Below the pieces are notes generated by a model. The model did no database searches, was not told the origin of the DNA, and saw only the letters and a list, made by a program, of their open reading frames with translations. From NCBI GenBank assembly GCA_002421745.1, contig DISC01000004.1, positions 1 through 49,631 of the forward strand: a stretch of 49,631 bases of DNA, written 5' to 3'. Position 1 is the first letter of the stretch, and each line of letters starts with the position of its first letter. This DNA comes from Patescibacteria group bacterium UBA6220. GTDB lineage: Bacteria > Patescibacteriota > Minisyncoccia > Minisyncoccales > Minisyncoccaceae. Positions 29,863 through 37,763 of this stretch are shown piece after piece. The position numbers and the translations under genes were made by a program.

Positions 29863-29934
29863 AGCCAGAGGCGAGAATCGAACTCGCAGTCTCTTCTTTA
29901 CGAAAGAATTGCTTTTCCGTTAAGCTACTCTGGC
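29863..29934 (-). tRNA. tRNA-Thr (anticodon CGU)
   Basis: Acceptor GCCAGAG/CTCTGGC, anticodon loop TTCGTAA (CGU), perfect T-stem GCGAG/CTCGC around TTCGATT, discriminator U; CCA not encoded (CAT). The 5' end lies 3 nt after the ftsB stop codon, so the tRNA is probably released from the ftsB mRNA by RNase P. Confidence 0.93.
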
Positions 29935-29937
29935 AAG

Positions 29938-30351
29938 CTATTCAGCTCCACCCAATCTATCTCTAAACCAATTTAGTATGTTTTCAAAAAATTGCAATCC
30001 ATTAGTTTGTTTTGCCTCTTGAATCGATTTTGCTTCTTCTTTTTTTATTACCACCACCTGTTCTCCTTCTTTTTTATAACCTAATTCTTCTCTGGCTACT
30101 TGTTCTACATAAGCTTCTGTTCCTGTAACTCCTAATTCTGCATTTAATTTGTTTTGTTGTTTTTCTAAAGATTCGGCTGTAACGTTAAGCTGCTTTAAAT
30201 TACTGGAAAACTGACTTCTAGTTAAAAAAATCTTAACATTAGCATAAGACAAATAAATAAATAAAAAACTAAAACTAGCAACCCAGAAAATTTTTACAAA
30301 AATTGACTGTTTTTTCTTGCTCTTTATCTTTTTGGACTTTTTTGCTAACAT
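29938..30351 (-). CDS. ftsB: FtsB/DivIC-type septum formation initiator
   Basis: 137 residues: a lysine-rich N-terminus, one membrane span (about 20-40, FVKIFWVASFSFLFIYLSY), then a coiled coil (about 55-85, SNLKQLNVTAESLEKQQNKL) and the YVEQVAREELGYKKEGEQVV segment that marks the family. It belongs to the bitopic division proteins bridging FtsQ and FtsL. tRNA-Thr(CGU) follows within 3 nt. Opposite in direction to the small gene at 30387. Confidence 0.9.
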   Translation of the reverse strand: MLAKKSKKIKSKKKQSIFVKIFWVASFSFLFIYLSYANVKIFLTRSQFSSNLKQLNVTAESLEKQQNKLNAELGVTGTEAYVEQVAREELGYKKEGEQVVVIKKEEAKSIQEAKQTNGLQFFENILNWFRDRLGGAE

Positions 30352-30386
30352 TAATTTATAAAAAATAACAATTTATTTATACACTT

Positions 30387-30494
30387 ATGGCAAAATCGAA
30401 AAAATTATTTAGAATTGTTTGGGTTATTCTTGTTAGTTTAGTAGCTTTGGCAATGATTGTTTCACTTGTAGCTCCAGGTATGAGTTTCTTTTAA
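30387..30494 (+). CDS. 35-residue single-span membrane miniprotein
   Basis: MAKSKKLFRIVWVILVSLVA opens a short protein that is nearly all one membrane helix (residues 8-29), ending in a short APGMSFF tail, with a positive N-terminus. It is divergent from ftsB and its stop codon overlaps the lepA stop region. Similar tiny basic-plus-span proteins are found near division genes in other bacteria, but I cannot name a family with certainty. No strong ribosome binding site is visible. Confidence 0.55.
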   Translation: MAKSKKLFRIVWVILVSLVALAMIVSLVAPGMSFF

Positions 30495-32275
30495 GAACCA
30501 AACACTTTCAAAAAGACTTCGGGGGGTATTCGTACCACCCCTTTTTCTTTCATTTTTTCTTTTCCTTTTTTCTGTTTTTCAAGTAATTTTTTCTTTCGAG
30601 TGTAATCTCCTCCATATAACGGAGCCAAAACGTCTTTTCTAAATCCGCTCAAAGTTTCTCGACTTACAATATTGCCACCAATTTTTCCTTGCAAGGGCAC
30701 AGCAAAAGATTCTCTGGGTAATAATTCTTTTAATTTTAAAACAATACGTCTAGCTTCAGCAATCGCATTGCTTTTGGGTAAAATTCTAGATAAAGCATCT
30801 TCTGGCTTGCCAGCCACTAAAATATCCAATTTTACTAAATCTGTCTCTCTATATTCTATCTCTTTATAGGTAAAAGATGCAAATCCTTGCGTAACATTTA
30901 AAAGTCCCTCATAAAATTTACCAATAATTTCTCGTAAAGGCATTTCATAAATCAGCATATATCTATCACTACCAAAAGGATAAGATTCTATATGCTTACT
31001 CTCTAGTTCTGAAATAAAATCAAACACCCTTCCCAAATAAGATTCTCCAATAATAATTCGTAATTCTGCCCATGGTTCAGAAAAATCTTTATAAGAATCA
31101 GACCAATTAAGCGGATTATAGATCATTACAGGCTGTCCTTTTTGATCTACAGCCCTATAGGCTACCTGTGGAGCTCCAATTACTATTTCTAGACCAAATT
31201 CACGCCTTAGTCTTTCCATAGTTATTTCTGCGTGTAAAGTACCCAAAAATCCACACAAAAATCCTCGACCAAAAACATAAAAATTTTGTTGCTGATAAAA
31301 CAAAGCCGAATCATTAAGTTTTAATTTAGATAAAGCTAATTTTAATTGCTCAAATTCTCCTTGATCTTCAGGATAAACAGACACAAAAATTTTTGGCTCT
31401 GATTCTTTATATCCTGGCAATGATTCTACTTTTGCGTCAGGAGTATTTATAGAAATCGTATCTCCAATTATTCCAATCTTTTCTGTTTCTTTTATTCCAG
31501 TTGCAATATATCCTATCTCTCCGGCTTTTAATTCATCAATAGTCTTCATAGCTGGATTAAAAATCCCCAATTCTTTTACAATTCCCTGAGTTTTACTATT
31601 TACAAGTATTATTTTTTCATTAGCTTTTACTTTTCCTTCCATAATTCTAACATAAGCCACCACACCTAAAAAAGTATCGTATTTTGAATCAAAAATTAAG
31701 GCTCTCAAGGGCTTATTCTCTTCAATTTGCGGTTCTGGTATTTTTTCAATCACTGCTTCCAATAATTCCAAAACTCCTTCTCCAGTTTTTGCAGAAATAG
31801 ACATTATCTCTGAATCATCTATGCCTAAAAATTCTGCAATTTCTTTTTTAACATCTTCTGTTCTCGCTGCTGGAGAATCAATTTTATTAATTACTGGAAT
31901 AATAACCAAACCTTGCTTTCTTGCTAAATCCAAATTGGTAATTGTTTGCGCCTGAATACCCTTTGTGGCATCTACTAACAATATAGCTCCCTCTACGGCT
32001 GCCAAACTACGAGATACCTCATAATTAAAATCAATATGTCCGGGCGTATCAATTAAATTAAGCATTACTTGTTCTCCTGCCTTATCTTTCCAAAACATTC
32101 TAACCGGAGCCATTTTAATTGTTATGCCTTTTTCTCTTTCCAAATCCATAGCATCTAAATACTGCGATCTCATTTTTCCTTTTTGAACAGTTTCGGTTAT
32201 TTCCAAAAAACGGTCAGCTAAAGTTGACTTACCATGATCAATATGAGCAATAATAACAAAATTCTTAGTTTTCAT
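30491..32275 (-). CDS. lepA: Elongation factor 4
   Basis: 594 residues, the normal length. G1 motif IIAHIDHGKSTLADRFLE near residue 8, GITIKMAPV switch I, DTPGHIDF, NKIDSPAA, and the LepA-specific C-terminal region (YPFGSDRYMLIYEMPLREII near 420, IGGNIVSRETLSGFRKDV near 545). It is a translational GTPase that back-translocates or remodels ribosomes. Its start overlaps murJ by 11 bp. Confidence 0.97.
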   Translation of the reverse strand: MKTKNFVIIAHIDHGKSTLADRFLEITETVQKGKMRSQYLDAMDLEREKGITIKMAPVRMFWKDKAGEQVMLNLIDTPGHIDFNYEVSRSLAAVEGAILLVDATKGIQAQTITNLDLARKQGLVIIPVINKIDSPAARTEDVKKEIAEFLGIDDSEIMSISAKTGEGVLELLEAVIEKIPEPQIEENKPLRALIFDSKYDTFLGVVAYVRIMEGKVKANEKIILVNSKTQGIVKELGIFNPAMKTIDELKAGEIGYIATGIKETEKIGIIGDTISINTPDAKVESLPGYKESEPKIFVSVYPEDQGEFEQLKLALSKLKLNDSALFYQQQNFYVFGRGFLCGFLGTLHAEITMERLRREFGLEIVIGAPQVAYRAVDQKGQPVMIYNPLNWSDSYKDFSEPWAELRIIIGESYLGRVFDFISELESKHIESYPFGSDRYMLIYEMPLREIIGKFYEGLLNVTQGFASFTYKEIEYRETDLVKLDILVAGKPEDALSRILPKSNAIAEARRIVLKLKELLPRESFAVPLQGKIGGNIVSRETLSGFRKDVLAPLYGGDYTRKKKLLEKQKKGKEKMKEKGVVRIPPEVFLKVFGS

Positions 32276-33980
32276 TTTTATTTAATTTTGCTTTAAGATA
32301 TTGGGATAAAAATTTGATTTCCGGAGACTTTAACGCCAAAGTGGCTATAAAATAAATCACTACAGCGATAAAACAGATTAGCACAAACTGCAACAAATTT
32401 CCAACAAAATCACTGCCAAATAAATAGGCGGTTTTTTTCATTACAAATATTGCACCTATTCCCATAATAGCAGTAGAAGCTAAAATTTTCAAAAATGATA
32501 CTATGATTTTTTTAACGCCAAAATCCCCTACTTTTTTTCTTAAAAAGATAAACAGTAAAGAAAATTCCATAAGCGAAGCTAAGTTAAAAATTAAAACCAA
32601 TCCCAACAAAGGAAAATTATCGATACTGCTTATTTCGAAAATACTTTTCGTGGCATTAATCAAAAAATTATTAGCGTGGATAAACGCTGGTACTGTAAAT
32701 GCTAATTGCTGACCAAAAAATTCAAAAGAAAAATATGGATTACCACCAAAAAGCACTATAAATGGAAAAAACAAAAATACATTCGTTATCACATAAACAA
32801 TAGCGATTAACGTAGGAGTTAAAGTATCTTTAATACTAAAAAATCCTCGCAAAAGTATGGGAACCAAACATTGAGTAAAGATACTAATAAAATAAAGCCC
32901 CAAGCAAGCAGCTGTAATAGCCACTGCAGATTGATCAAATTTTCCAGTACGATAAATAATTTCAACTATCTGATTGCGTAAAATAAAAATTAAAATTCCA
33001 ACTGGAAATGCTACATATAAAATCTCTAAAAAAGTCTGCCTAAACTTGGTATAAAATTCTTGTTTTTCTTGAGCTGCCCATAATTTTGAAAGTAAAGGAA
33101 AAATAGCTGTCGCAAAAGAAACTCCCAAAATACCAATAGGAAAATAACTAAGATTATAAGATAAATTAAAAACCGAAATCGCACCCACACCTACAAGAGA
33201 AGCAAAAAAAGTAGCTGCTAAAAAATTAACTTGTGAGGACGAAGAAGCAACTATTCGAGGAATAACCAATTTGAAAAAATTACTAATCCCTGGATGACGC
33301 AAATTTAAAATAAACTCATATTTATATCCGCATTTTATAGCAACTGGCACCTGAATAGCAAAATGTAAAAAAGCACCAACAACAACTCCGATCCCTGCAC
33401 CATATATCCCGAAATAGGGAGATAAAAAAATCGTACCCAAAATTATACCCAAATTATAAAAAGCTGGCGCCAATGAATAAGCTACAAACCGATTAAAATA
33501 ATTAAGAATAGTTGAAAAAATCGAAGATAATCCAAAAAAGAAAACTGCAACAAAAATAAGTCGAGTCAATCCAACTGCTTTTGCTTGATACTCCAAAGAA
33601 AAATTACCTATCAAGGCAGAAATAAAATCAGGACTAACAAAAAAGAAGATAACAAAAAAAATACCATATAGAATTGCGAATAAATTCAAGATAGAATTAG
33701 ATATTTTCCACGAATCTTCTTTGTTTTTCTTTTGGTATTCGGAAAAAATAGGCAAAAAAGAAACAATGATTCCTCCAGCAAAAATAATACTATAAATTAA
33801 ATCCGGCATCCTAAAAGCCGCATAATAAATATCCAAATCAATTGAAGCGCCAAAGGTTCCAGCCAAAAGTCTATCTCTAATTAATCCTAAAAAACGGCTC
33901 ATTAAAACCGCTATTATCATAACAAAAGCTGCTATTTTTATGCTTTTTTGCTCTGAATTAAAAAAATCCCTAATTGACAT
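32265..33980 (-). CDS. murJ: Lipid II flippase MurJ (MviN family)
   Basis: 571 residues with about 14 membrane segments. It begins with an amphipathic stretch, then VLMSRFLGLIRDRLLAGTFG near 20, the signature of MurJ TM1. SFLPIFSEYQKK near 78 and the long hydrophobic C-terminal half match the family. It flips lipid II across the membrane for peptidoglycan synthesis, so this cell makes a wall. Upstream neighbour of lepA. Confidence 0.95.
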   Translation of the reverse strand: MSIRDFFNSEQKSIKIAAFVMIIAVLMSRFLGLIRDRLLAGTFGASIDLDIYYAAFRMPDLIYSIIFAGGIIVSFLPIFSEYQKKNKEDSWKISNSILNLFAILYGIFFVIFFFVSPDFISALIGNFSLEYQAKAVGLTRLIFVAVFFFGLSSIFSTILNYFNRFVAYSLAPAFYNLGIILGTIFLSPYFGIYGAGIGVVVGAFLHFAIQVPVAIKCGYKYEFILNLRHPGISNFFKLVIPRIVASSSSQVNFLAATFFASLVGVGAISVFNLSYNLSYFPIGILGVSFATAIFPLLSKLWAAQEKQEFYTKFRQTFLEILYVAFPVGILIFILRNQIVEIIYRTGKFDQSAVAITAACLGLYFISIFTQCLVPILLRGFFSIKDTLTPTLIAIVYVITNVFLFFPFIVLFGGNPYFSFEFFGQQLAFTVPAFIHANNFLINATKSIFEISSIDNFPLLGLVLIFNLASLMEFSLLFIFLRKKVGDFGVKKIIVSFLKILASTAIMGIGAIFVMKKTAYLFGSDFVGNLLQFVLICFIAVVIYFIATLALKSPEIKFLSQYLKAKLNKNEN

Positions 33981-34008
33981 ATAGTAATAATATCCTATAT
34001 TTTATTAT

Positions 34009-34037
34009 TTGACAAAGACCAAAAGAACAAATAGAAT
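34009..34037 (+). promoter_or_regulatory. rnpB promoter
   Basis: TTGACA (34009-34014), exactly 17 bp, TAGAAT (34032-34037); start expected at about 34044, where the RNase P RNA begins. Confidence 0.75.
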
Positions 34038-34043
34038 ATGCTT

Positions 34044-34387
34044 GCCTCAATGGATTGAGCAGCCGCCCCTACAGGGGAGGAAAGTCCGAACTTTTATTCC
34101 CTTCCACTTTGGTCAGGGTCTAAAAAGGTAGCGGGTAACGCCCGTCTCCGCTTAACAGCGGAAGAGATGCGAACAGAGACGCCAATTCCGAAAGGAAAAG
34201 GCTCCCCTCGGGGAGAGTCTCATAAGAAATTATGAGAGTGAAACGGCTAAATTCTTACCCAAAAGCAAGAACAAACTCTTTGCCTTTGGCAAAGAAGAAA
34301 AGTAGTTCGCTTGAGGCGCAGAGCAATTTGCGTCCCAGATAGATGGCTGCATAAAACAGAATTCGGCTTACGGATCCATAGAGGCAA
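34044..34387 (+). ncRNA. rnpB: RNase P RNA (bacterial type A)
   Basis: The catalytic RNA that matures tRNA 5' ends. The P1 strands GCCTCAATGGAT and ATCCATAGAGGC close the molecule. The universal blocks are present: GAGGAAAGTCCGAAC (P4 5' side region), GGGTAACGCCC, AACAGAGAC, AGAGTGAAACGG and CCCAGATAGATGGCTGC near the 3' end. The 3' ACAGAATTCGGCTTACGGATCC region is normal. About 344 nt. In this genome it also has to cut tRNAs lying 3-4 nt behind stop codons of mRNAs. Confidence 0.96.
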
Positions 34388-34397
34388 AAAATATCAT

Positions 34398-34427
34398 ATT
34401 AAAACCGTCCCTAAAGGACGGTTTTAA
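34398..34427 (+). terminator. rnpB terminator
   Basis: TTAAAACCGTCC and GGACGGTTTTAA form a 12-bp stem with a 4-nt loop just after the RNA; the U-run is in the 3' arm. Confidence 0.85.
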
Positions 34428-34498
34428 TATTCTCTAAAATATAAAATCAGACGCTGATCTTCTCTCAAAAATTTGTTTAAAAGAATAGTTTTTATTTA

Positions 34499-34945
34499 TT
34501 AAAATAATCCAATAGGATTTTGTTTGGCGCGATTATCTAATGCCTGATTAACAAGAGCGTCAGCCTCTGAATTCATTTCTCGTCTAATGTGTTTAAAATC
34601 AACAGAATTAAATTCTATTTTAAGATTCCAAATTGTAATAAAAAAATCCTGAATCCTTCTGTCTGTTAGTCTATATTGTCCAGTCATTTGTTTTACCATT
34701 AATTCTGAATCAGCTCGCACCTCAACATCAGCTTGTTTAACCTTGTCTTTACCTAGTAATGTTTTTAGTTTTTTTAATCCAAAAATAACTGCCCCATATT
34801 CCGCTTCGTTGTTAGTCATATCATCTCCCAAAAACTCTCCATATTTTTTTACAATTTCTCCTTTTTCATTACAAATTACCACTCCAATTCCGGCAGGTCC
34901 AGGATTACCTCTTGCTCCACCGTCTGTGTACATAACTATCTTCAT
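34499..34945 (-). CDS. rnhA: Ribonuclease HI
   Basis: 148 residues. Catalytic D-E-D-D residues are seen in YTDGGARGNPGPAG (residue 7), NNEAEY (about 46), RADSEL (about 79) and NSEADALVNQA (about 126). It degrades RNA in RNA-DNA hybrids. The short form without extra domains resembles the plant/archaeal-type RNase HI (rvt_3 family). Transcribed divergently from the small-ORF unit at 35 kb. Confidence 0.95.
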   Translation of the reverse strand: MKIVMYTDGGARGNPGPAGIGVVICNEKGEIVKKYGEFLGDDMTNNEAEYGAVIFGLKKLKTLLGKDKVKQADVEVRADSELMVKQMTGQYRLTDRRIQDFFITIWNLKIEFNSVDFKHIRREMNSEADALVNQALDNRAKQNPIGLF

Positions 34946-35008
34946 AATTTTAAATAATTTTAATTTTTATAAAATTATTATATCAGATAGCGATGTGGAT
35001 GACTACTA

Positions 35009-35036
35009 TTGACAATATCTATAATTATATTATAAT
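35009..35036 (+). promoter_or_regulatory. Perfect-consensus promoter of a small-ORF unit
   Basis: TTGACA (35009-35014), 16-bp spacer, TATAAT (35031-35036). This is the only pair in the window with both boxes at exact consensus. Start expected near 35043. Confidence 0.8.
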
Positions 35037-35050
35037 AGATTTAGAACATT

Positions 35051-35119
35051 ATGCAAGAACACTACACACACAACAAAGATGGGCAACCCAGTTCGCCCAT
35101 TTACAGAATCGCTAATTGA
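35051..35119 (+). CDS. Possible 22-residue leader peptide
   Basis: ATG 35051, about 8 nt after the predicted start, opens a frame reading MQEHYTHNKDGQPSSPIYRI and two more residues. A hairpin (ATGGGC/GCCCAT) lies within it. It may be a leader peptide controlling the 47-residue ORF 24 bp downstream, or only a chance frame in an RNA. Confidence 0.3.
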   Translation: MQEHYTHNKDGQPSSPIYRIAN

Positions 35120-35143
35120 ACTCAAGGCCAATAGGGCGAAAAA

Positions 35144-35287
35144 ATGAGAAAAATAATAGATACAAAGGAAACGGAAGTTTCCACAAATGCATCAAACATT
35201 GATGCGGAACGCGAGCAAAGCATTAAGAACAAAATTGCAGCCAAAGAGCTGCTAAACAGGCCAAAGCAAAAAATCATTATTGCTTAG
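35144..35287 (+). CDS. 47-residue charged miniprotein
   Basis: MRKIIDTKETEVSTNASNID starts a 47-residue soluble, charged, probably helical protein ending KQKIIIA. AGGG lies about 8 nt before the ATG. It sits between a perfect promoter and an intrinsic terminator whose stem overlaps its last codons, so the unit is surely transcribed. Family unknown. Confidence 0.55.
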   Translation: MRKIIDTKETEVSTNASNIDAEREQSIKNKIAAKELLNRPKQKIIIA

Positions 35288-35299
35288 CCTGATTTTTTT
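35257..35299 (+). terminator. Terminator overlapping the end of the 47-aa ORF
   Basis: AGGC..AAGCAA pairs with TTGCTT.GCCT and is followed by TTTTTTTT. The hairpin begins inside the reading frame and includes its stop codon. Confidence 0.7.
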
Positions 35300-36507
35300 T
35301 ACTTGGATTGTTGTTCTAAATTAATCTTATTAAAATATTTTATCAAACATTGCTTGAATTGATCTATGTTTTCATTAATCACTGTAAAGCCAGCAGCTGG
35401 AGGATGACCACCAAAAGTACGCAACAAGGGACTGCAAGATTCCATAGCCTTAACCGCATCATATCCCTTAGGAACCCTTACTGTTCCCCTACTGAATTCT
35501 TCATATTTTTGATAAATAAAAGTCGGCTTGCCATAATAATTACAAATACGAGAAGCCACAGCTCCTAAAAATTCAATACTCCAATTGGGTGAACCTTCAA
35601 AAATAATAGGCTCTCCTATTTTTTCTGAAAGAATAGCCCTAAGATTATTAGTTAAAGAATATATCTCGTCTTGCCTATTTTCGTTTTCCTCAATCAACTC
35701 TTCGGCCATTTCTTTAGCCTTGCTAACGTCAGATTGAATTAAATAAAGATAAATAAAAGCCACATGATCTTCCATTCTTCCAGAATTAAGCACAGCATTC
35801 AATCTTGAAATCAAATCTCTTTTTGAGTTAAAATTTTCCCTACCCAATAAATTTACCAAAGTTTTGATAGATGGCCGATTACTATATTCTATATTCAACA
35901 ATCCCTCAAAAATAAAACTAATATTCTCATCTTCTTCAATCATCATATCTGAAATAGTTGCCATAGCGGTCAATTCTAATAATGACTCTCGCAACATTGA
36001 AGACATTTTATCTTTTAATATTTCTTCTGAAAGTTTAAAAGCTAAGCCAGCGTTACAATATTCTTTAAAAAGAAAATCATCTCCTGGCTGCTTTGGATCC
36101 ATTACCATGTCAGCTATTGGCAAAATTCCACCAACAGGCATATGATGATCAACAATAATAACATCAAAACCATAAGCTTTGGCGTCTTTTATTTCATCAT
36201 AATTGGTAATCCCACAATCAAGTGTAATTAACAAACCACCCTTAACCTTACTCTTAATAAAATCCAGAGCTGTTTGATTTAATCCATAGCCTTCGTTTTG
36301 TCTATCGGGAAAACAAACCATAATTTCTGGATAATTTTCCTTTTGAGCTAATGGCAATATTGCCCTCAAATTATCAATAGTTTCTTTTAAGATTACCACC
36401 GAAGAAACTCCATCTAAATCCGAATCACCAAAAATAACCAGTTGTTCATTTTTAACAACTGATTGCTTTATTCTCTCCGCCACCAATTCAATATTTTTTA
36501 TTTTCAT
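35299..36507 (-). CDS. DHH/DHHA1 phosphoesterase, short RecJ-like exonuclease
   Basis: 402 residues. DHH motifs: VIFGDSDLDGVSSVVIL near residue 25, LLITLDCGITNYD near 93, IIVDHHMPVGG near 117. The C-terminal DHHA1 domain ends FGGHPPAAGFTV near 375, the substrate-binding signature. It is shorter than E. coli RecJ (577 aa) and lacks the OB-fold, so it may act as a RecJ-type 5' exonuclease or an oligonucleotide phosphodiesterase. Directly downstream of pgk (4 bp). Confidence 0.88.
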   Translation of the reverse strand: MKIKNIELVAERIKQSVVKNEQLVIFGDSDLDGVSSVVILKETIDNLRAILPLAQKENYPEIMVCFPDRQNEGYGLNQTALDFIKSKVKGGLLITLDCGITNYDEIKDAKAYGFDVIIVDHHMPVGGILPIADMVMDPKQPGDDFLFKEYCNAGLAFKLSEEILKDKMSSMLRESLLELTAMATISDMMIEEDENISFIFEGLLNIEYSNRPSIKTLVNLLGRENFNSKRDLISRLNAVLNSGRMEDHVAFIYLYLIQSDVSKAKEMAEELIEENENRQDEIYSLTNNLRAILSEKIGEPIIFEGSPNWSIEFLGAVASRICNYYGKPTFIYQKYEEFSRGTVRVPKGYDAVKAMESCSPLLRTFGGHPPAAGFTVINENIDQFKQCLIKYFNKINLEQQSK

Positions 36508-36511
36508 AAAA

Positions 36512-37681
36512 TTAATTATTTTCTAAAACCGCTATACCTGGCAAAGTTCCATCAGAAATAAAATCAAGCATCGCTCCCCCTCCAGATGAAATATGGTTAA
36601 ACTTATCTTCCATTTTTTCTCTATGAATAATATCTGCTGTTTCTCCTCCACCAATAATACTATACGCCTGACTATCAGCAATAGCCTTCATTATTTCTTT
36701 AGTTCCGTTTCGATATTCGTCACGTTCAAAAAATCCCAAAGGACCATTCCAAATAATAGTTTTGGCTTCAGAAATAATATCTTTAAATTTTTCAATTGTT
36801 TCTGGTCCGATGTCATATATATCTTCTTCTTTTCTAACCGTACCCACTGCACCTACGCGAGTATAGTATTCTTCCGAATCAGATAATCCCATTACACCAT
36901 CAATCGGCAGGTGTAGTTTTGGACTAGTCAAATCAAGCCTATTGGCTACGGCTATTAACTTATCTTCTTCGCTTGTCCACTTATCTTTAATACAAATCCC
37001 TCTCACCACTAAAATAGAATTAGCAATTTTTCCTCCTACTAAAATATTATCTGATTTTTCTAAAAACTTTTCGATTAATTTTGTCTTAGATGATATTTTT
37101 ACTCCTCCAATAATTGAAACAAATGGTCGCTCTGGAGCTTCCATAGCTTTTGTTATGATCTTCACTTCTTCTTCTAATAAAAATCCGGGATAAGACGGTA
37201 ATAATTTTGCTACACCAACCACTGAAGCATGCTCCCGATGGCAGACACCAAAACCATCTTCTACAAAAATATCTGCTAAACTTGCCAAAACTTTAGCAAA
37301 ATCAGGATTGTTTTCTTTTTCACCTTTATTAAATCTAAGATTTTCCAATAAAACTACTTGCCCATTAACCATATTATTAATCGCATCTTTTGTTTTTAGT
37401 CCTATTTCTTGTGATAAAAAATTAACTTTTATCTTCATTAAATCAGAAAGCTTTTCTGCTATTGAAGACAACGAACACTTCAAATCTATACCAACTGGAT
37501 CCCCTAAATGAGAAATTAAAATAACCGTGGCTCCGTGTTCGCTTAAATACTTAATAGTTGGAATTGCTTTTTTTATACGAAAAACATCAGAAATATTACC
37601 ACTTTCATCTATTGGTACATTAAAGTCACATCTTACCAATACTTTTTTTCCATTAACATTAATATCTCTTAAATTTTTCAT
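36512..37681 (-). CDS. pgk: Phosphoglycerate kinase
   Basis: 389 residues from MKNLRDINVNGKKVLVRCDF at 37681. Substrate-binding RCDFNVPIDESG, ISHLGDPVG and ENLRFNKGEKENN, the hinge region, and the nucleotide-loop WNGPLGFFERDEYRNGT near 320 and GGGETADII near 350 are present. It makes ATP from 1,3-bisphosphoglycerate. The longer frame to 37738 adds 19 non-family residues. Confidence 0.97.
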   Translation of the reverse strand: MKNLRDINVNGKKVLVRCDFNVPIDESGNISDVFRIKKAIPTIKYLSEHGATVILISHLGDPVGIDLKCSLSSIAEKLSDLMKIKVNFLSQEIGLKTKDAINNMVNGQVVLLENLRFNKGEKENNPDFAKVLASLADIFVEDGFGVCHREHASVVGVAKLLPSYPGFLLEEEVKIITKAMEAPERPFVSIIGGVKISSKTKLIEKFLEKSDNILVGGKIANSILVVRGICIKDKWTSEEDKLIAVANRLDLTSPKLHLPIDGVMGLSDSEEYYTRVGAVGTVRKEEDIYDIGPETIEKFKDIISEAKTIIWNGPLGFFERDEYRNGTKEIMKAIADSQAYSIIGGGETADIIHREKMEDKFNHISSGGGAMLDFISDGTLPGIAVLENN

Positions 37682-37709
37682 ATAAAAATTAATTAATTTT
37701 TTATATTTT

Positions 37710-37738
37710 ATTATACTAAAATAAAACAAGCCCAGCAA
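37710..37738 (-). promoter_or_regulatory. pgk promoter embedded in a terminator
   Basis: TTGCTG (37738-37733), 17 bp, TATAAT (37715-37710). The -35 box lies inside the terminator hairpin of the upstream gene. Confidence 0.65.
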
Positions 37739-37752
37739 CTGCCGAGCTTGTT
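37725..37752 (-). terminator. Terminator of the protease-inhibitor gene
   Basis: AACAAGC...GCTTGTT stem (interrupted by small mismatches) with TTATTTT after it on the minus strand, 12 bp after the CDS. Confidence 0.7.
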
Positions 37753-37763
37753 AATTTTTAATT

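Noticed and set aside
2928..29880. Insertion sequences or transposase genes explaining the tRNA-linked elements
   Set aside because: No transposase, integrase or reverse transcriptase frame occurs anywhere in the window; if mobile, the elements must be moved in trans.
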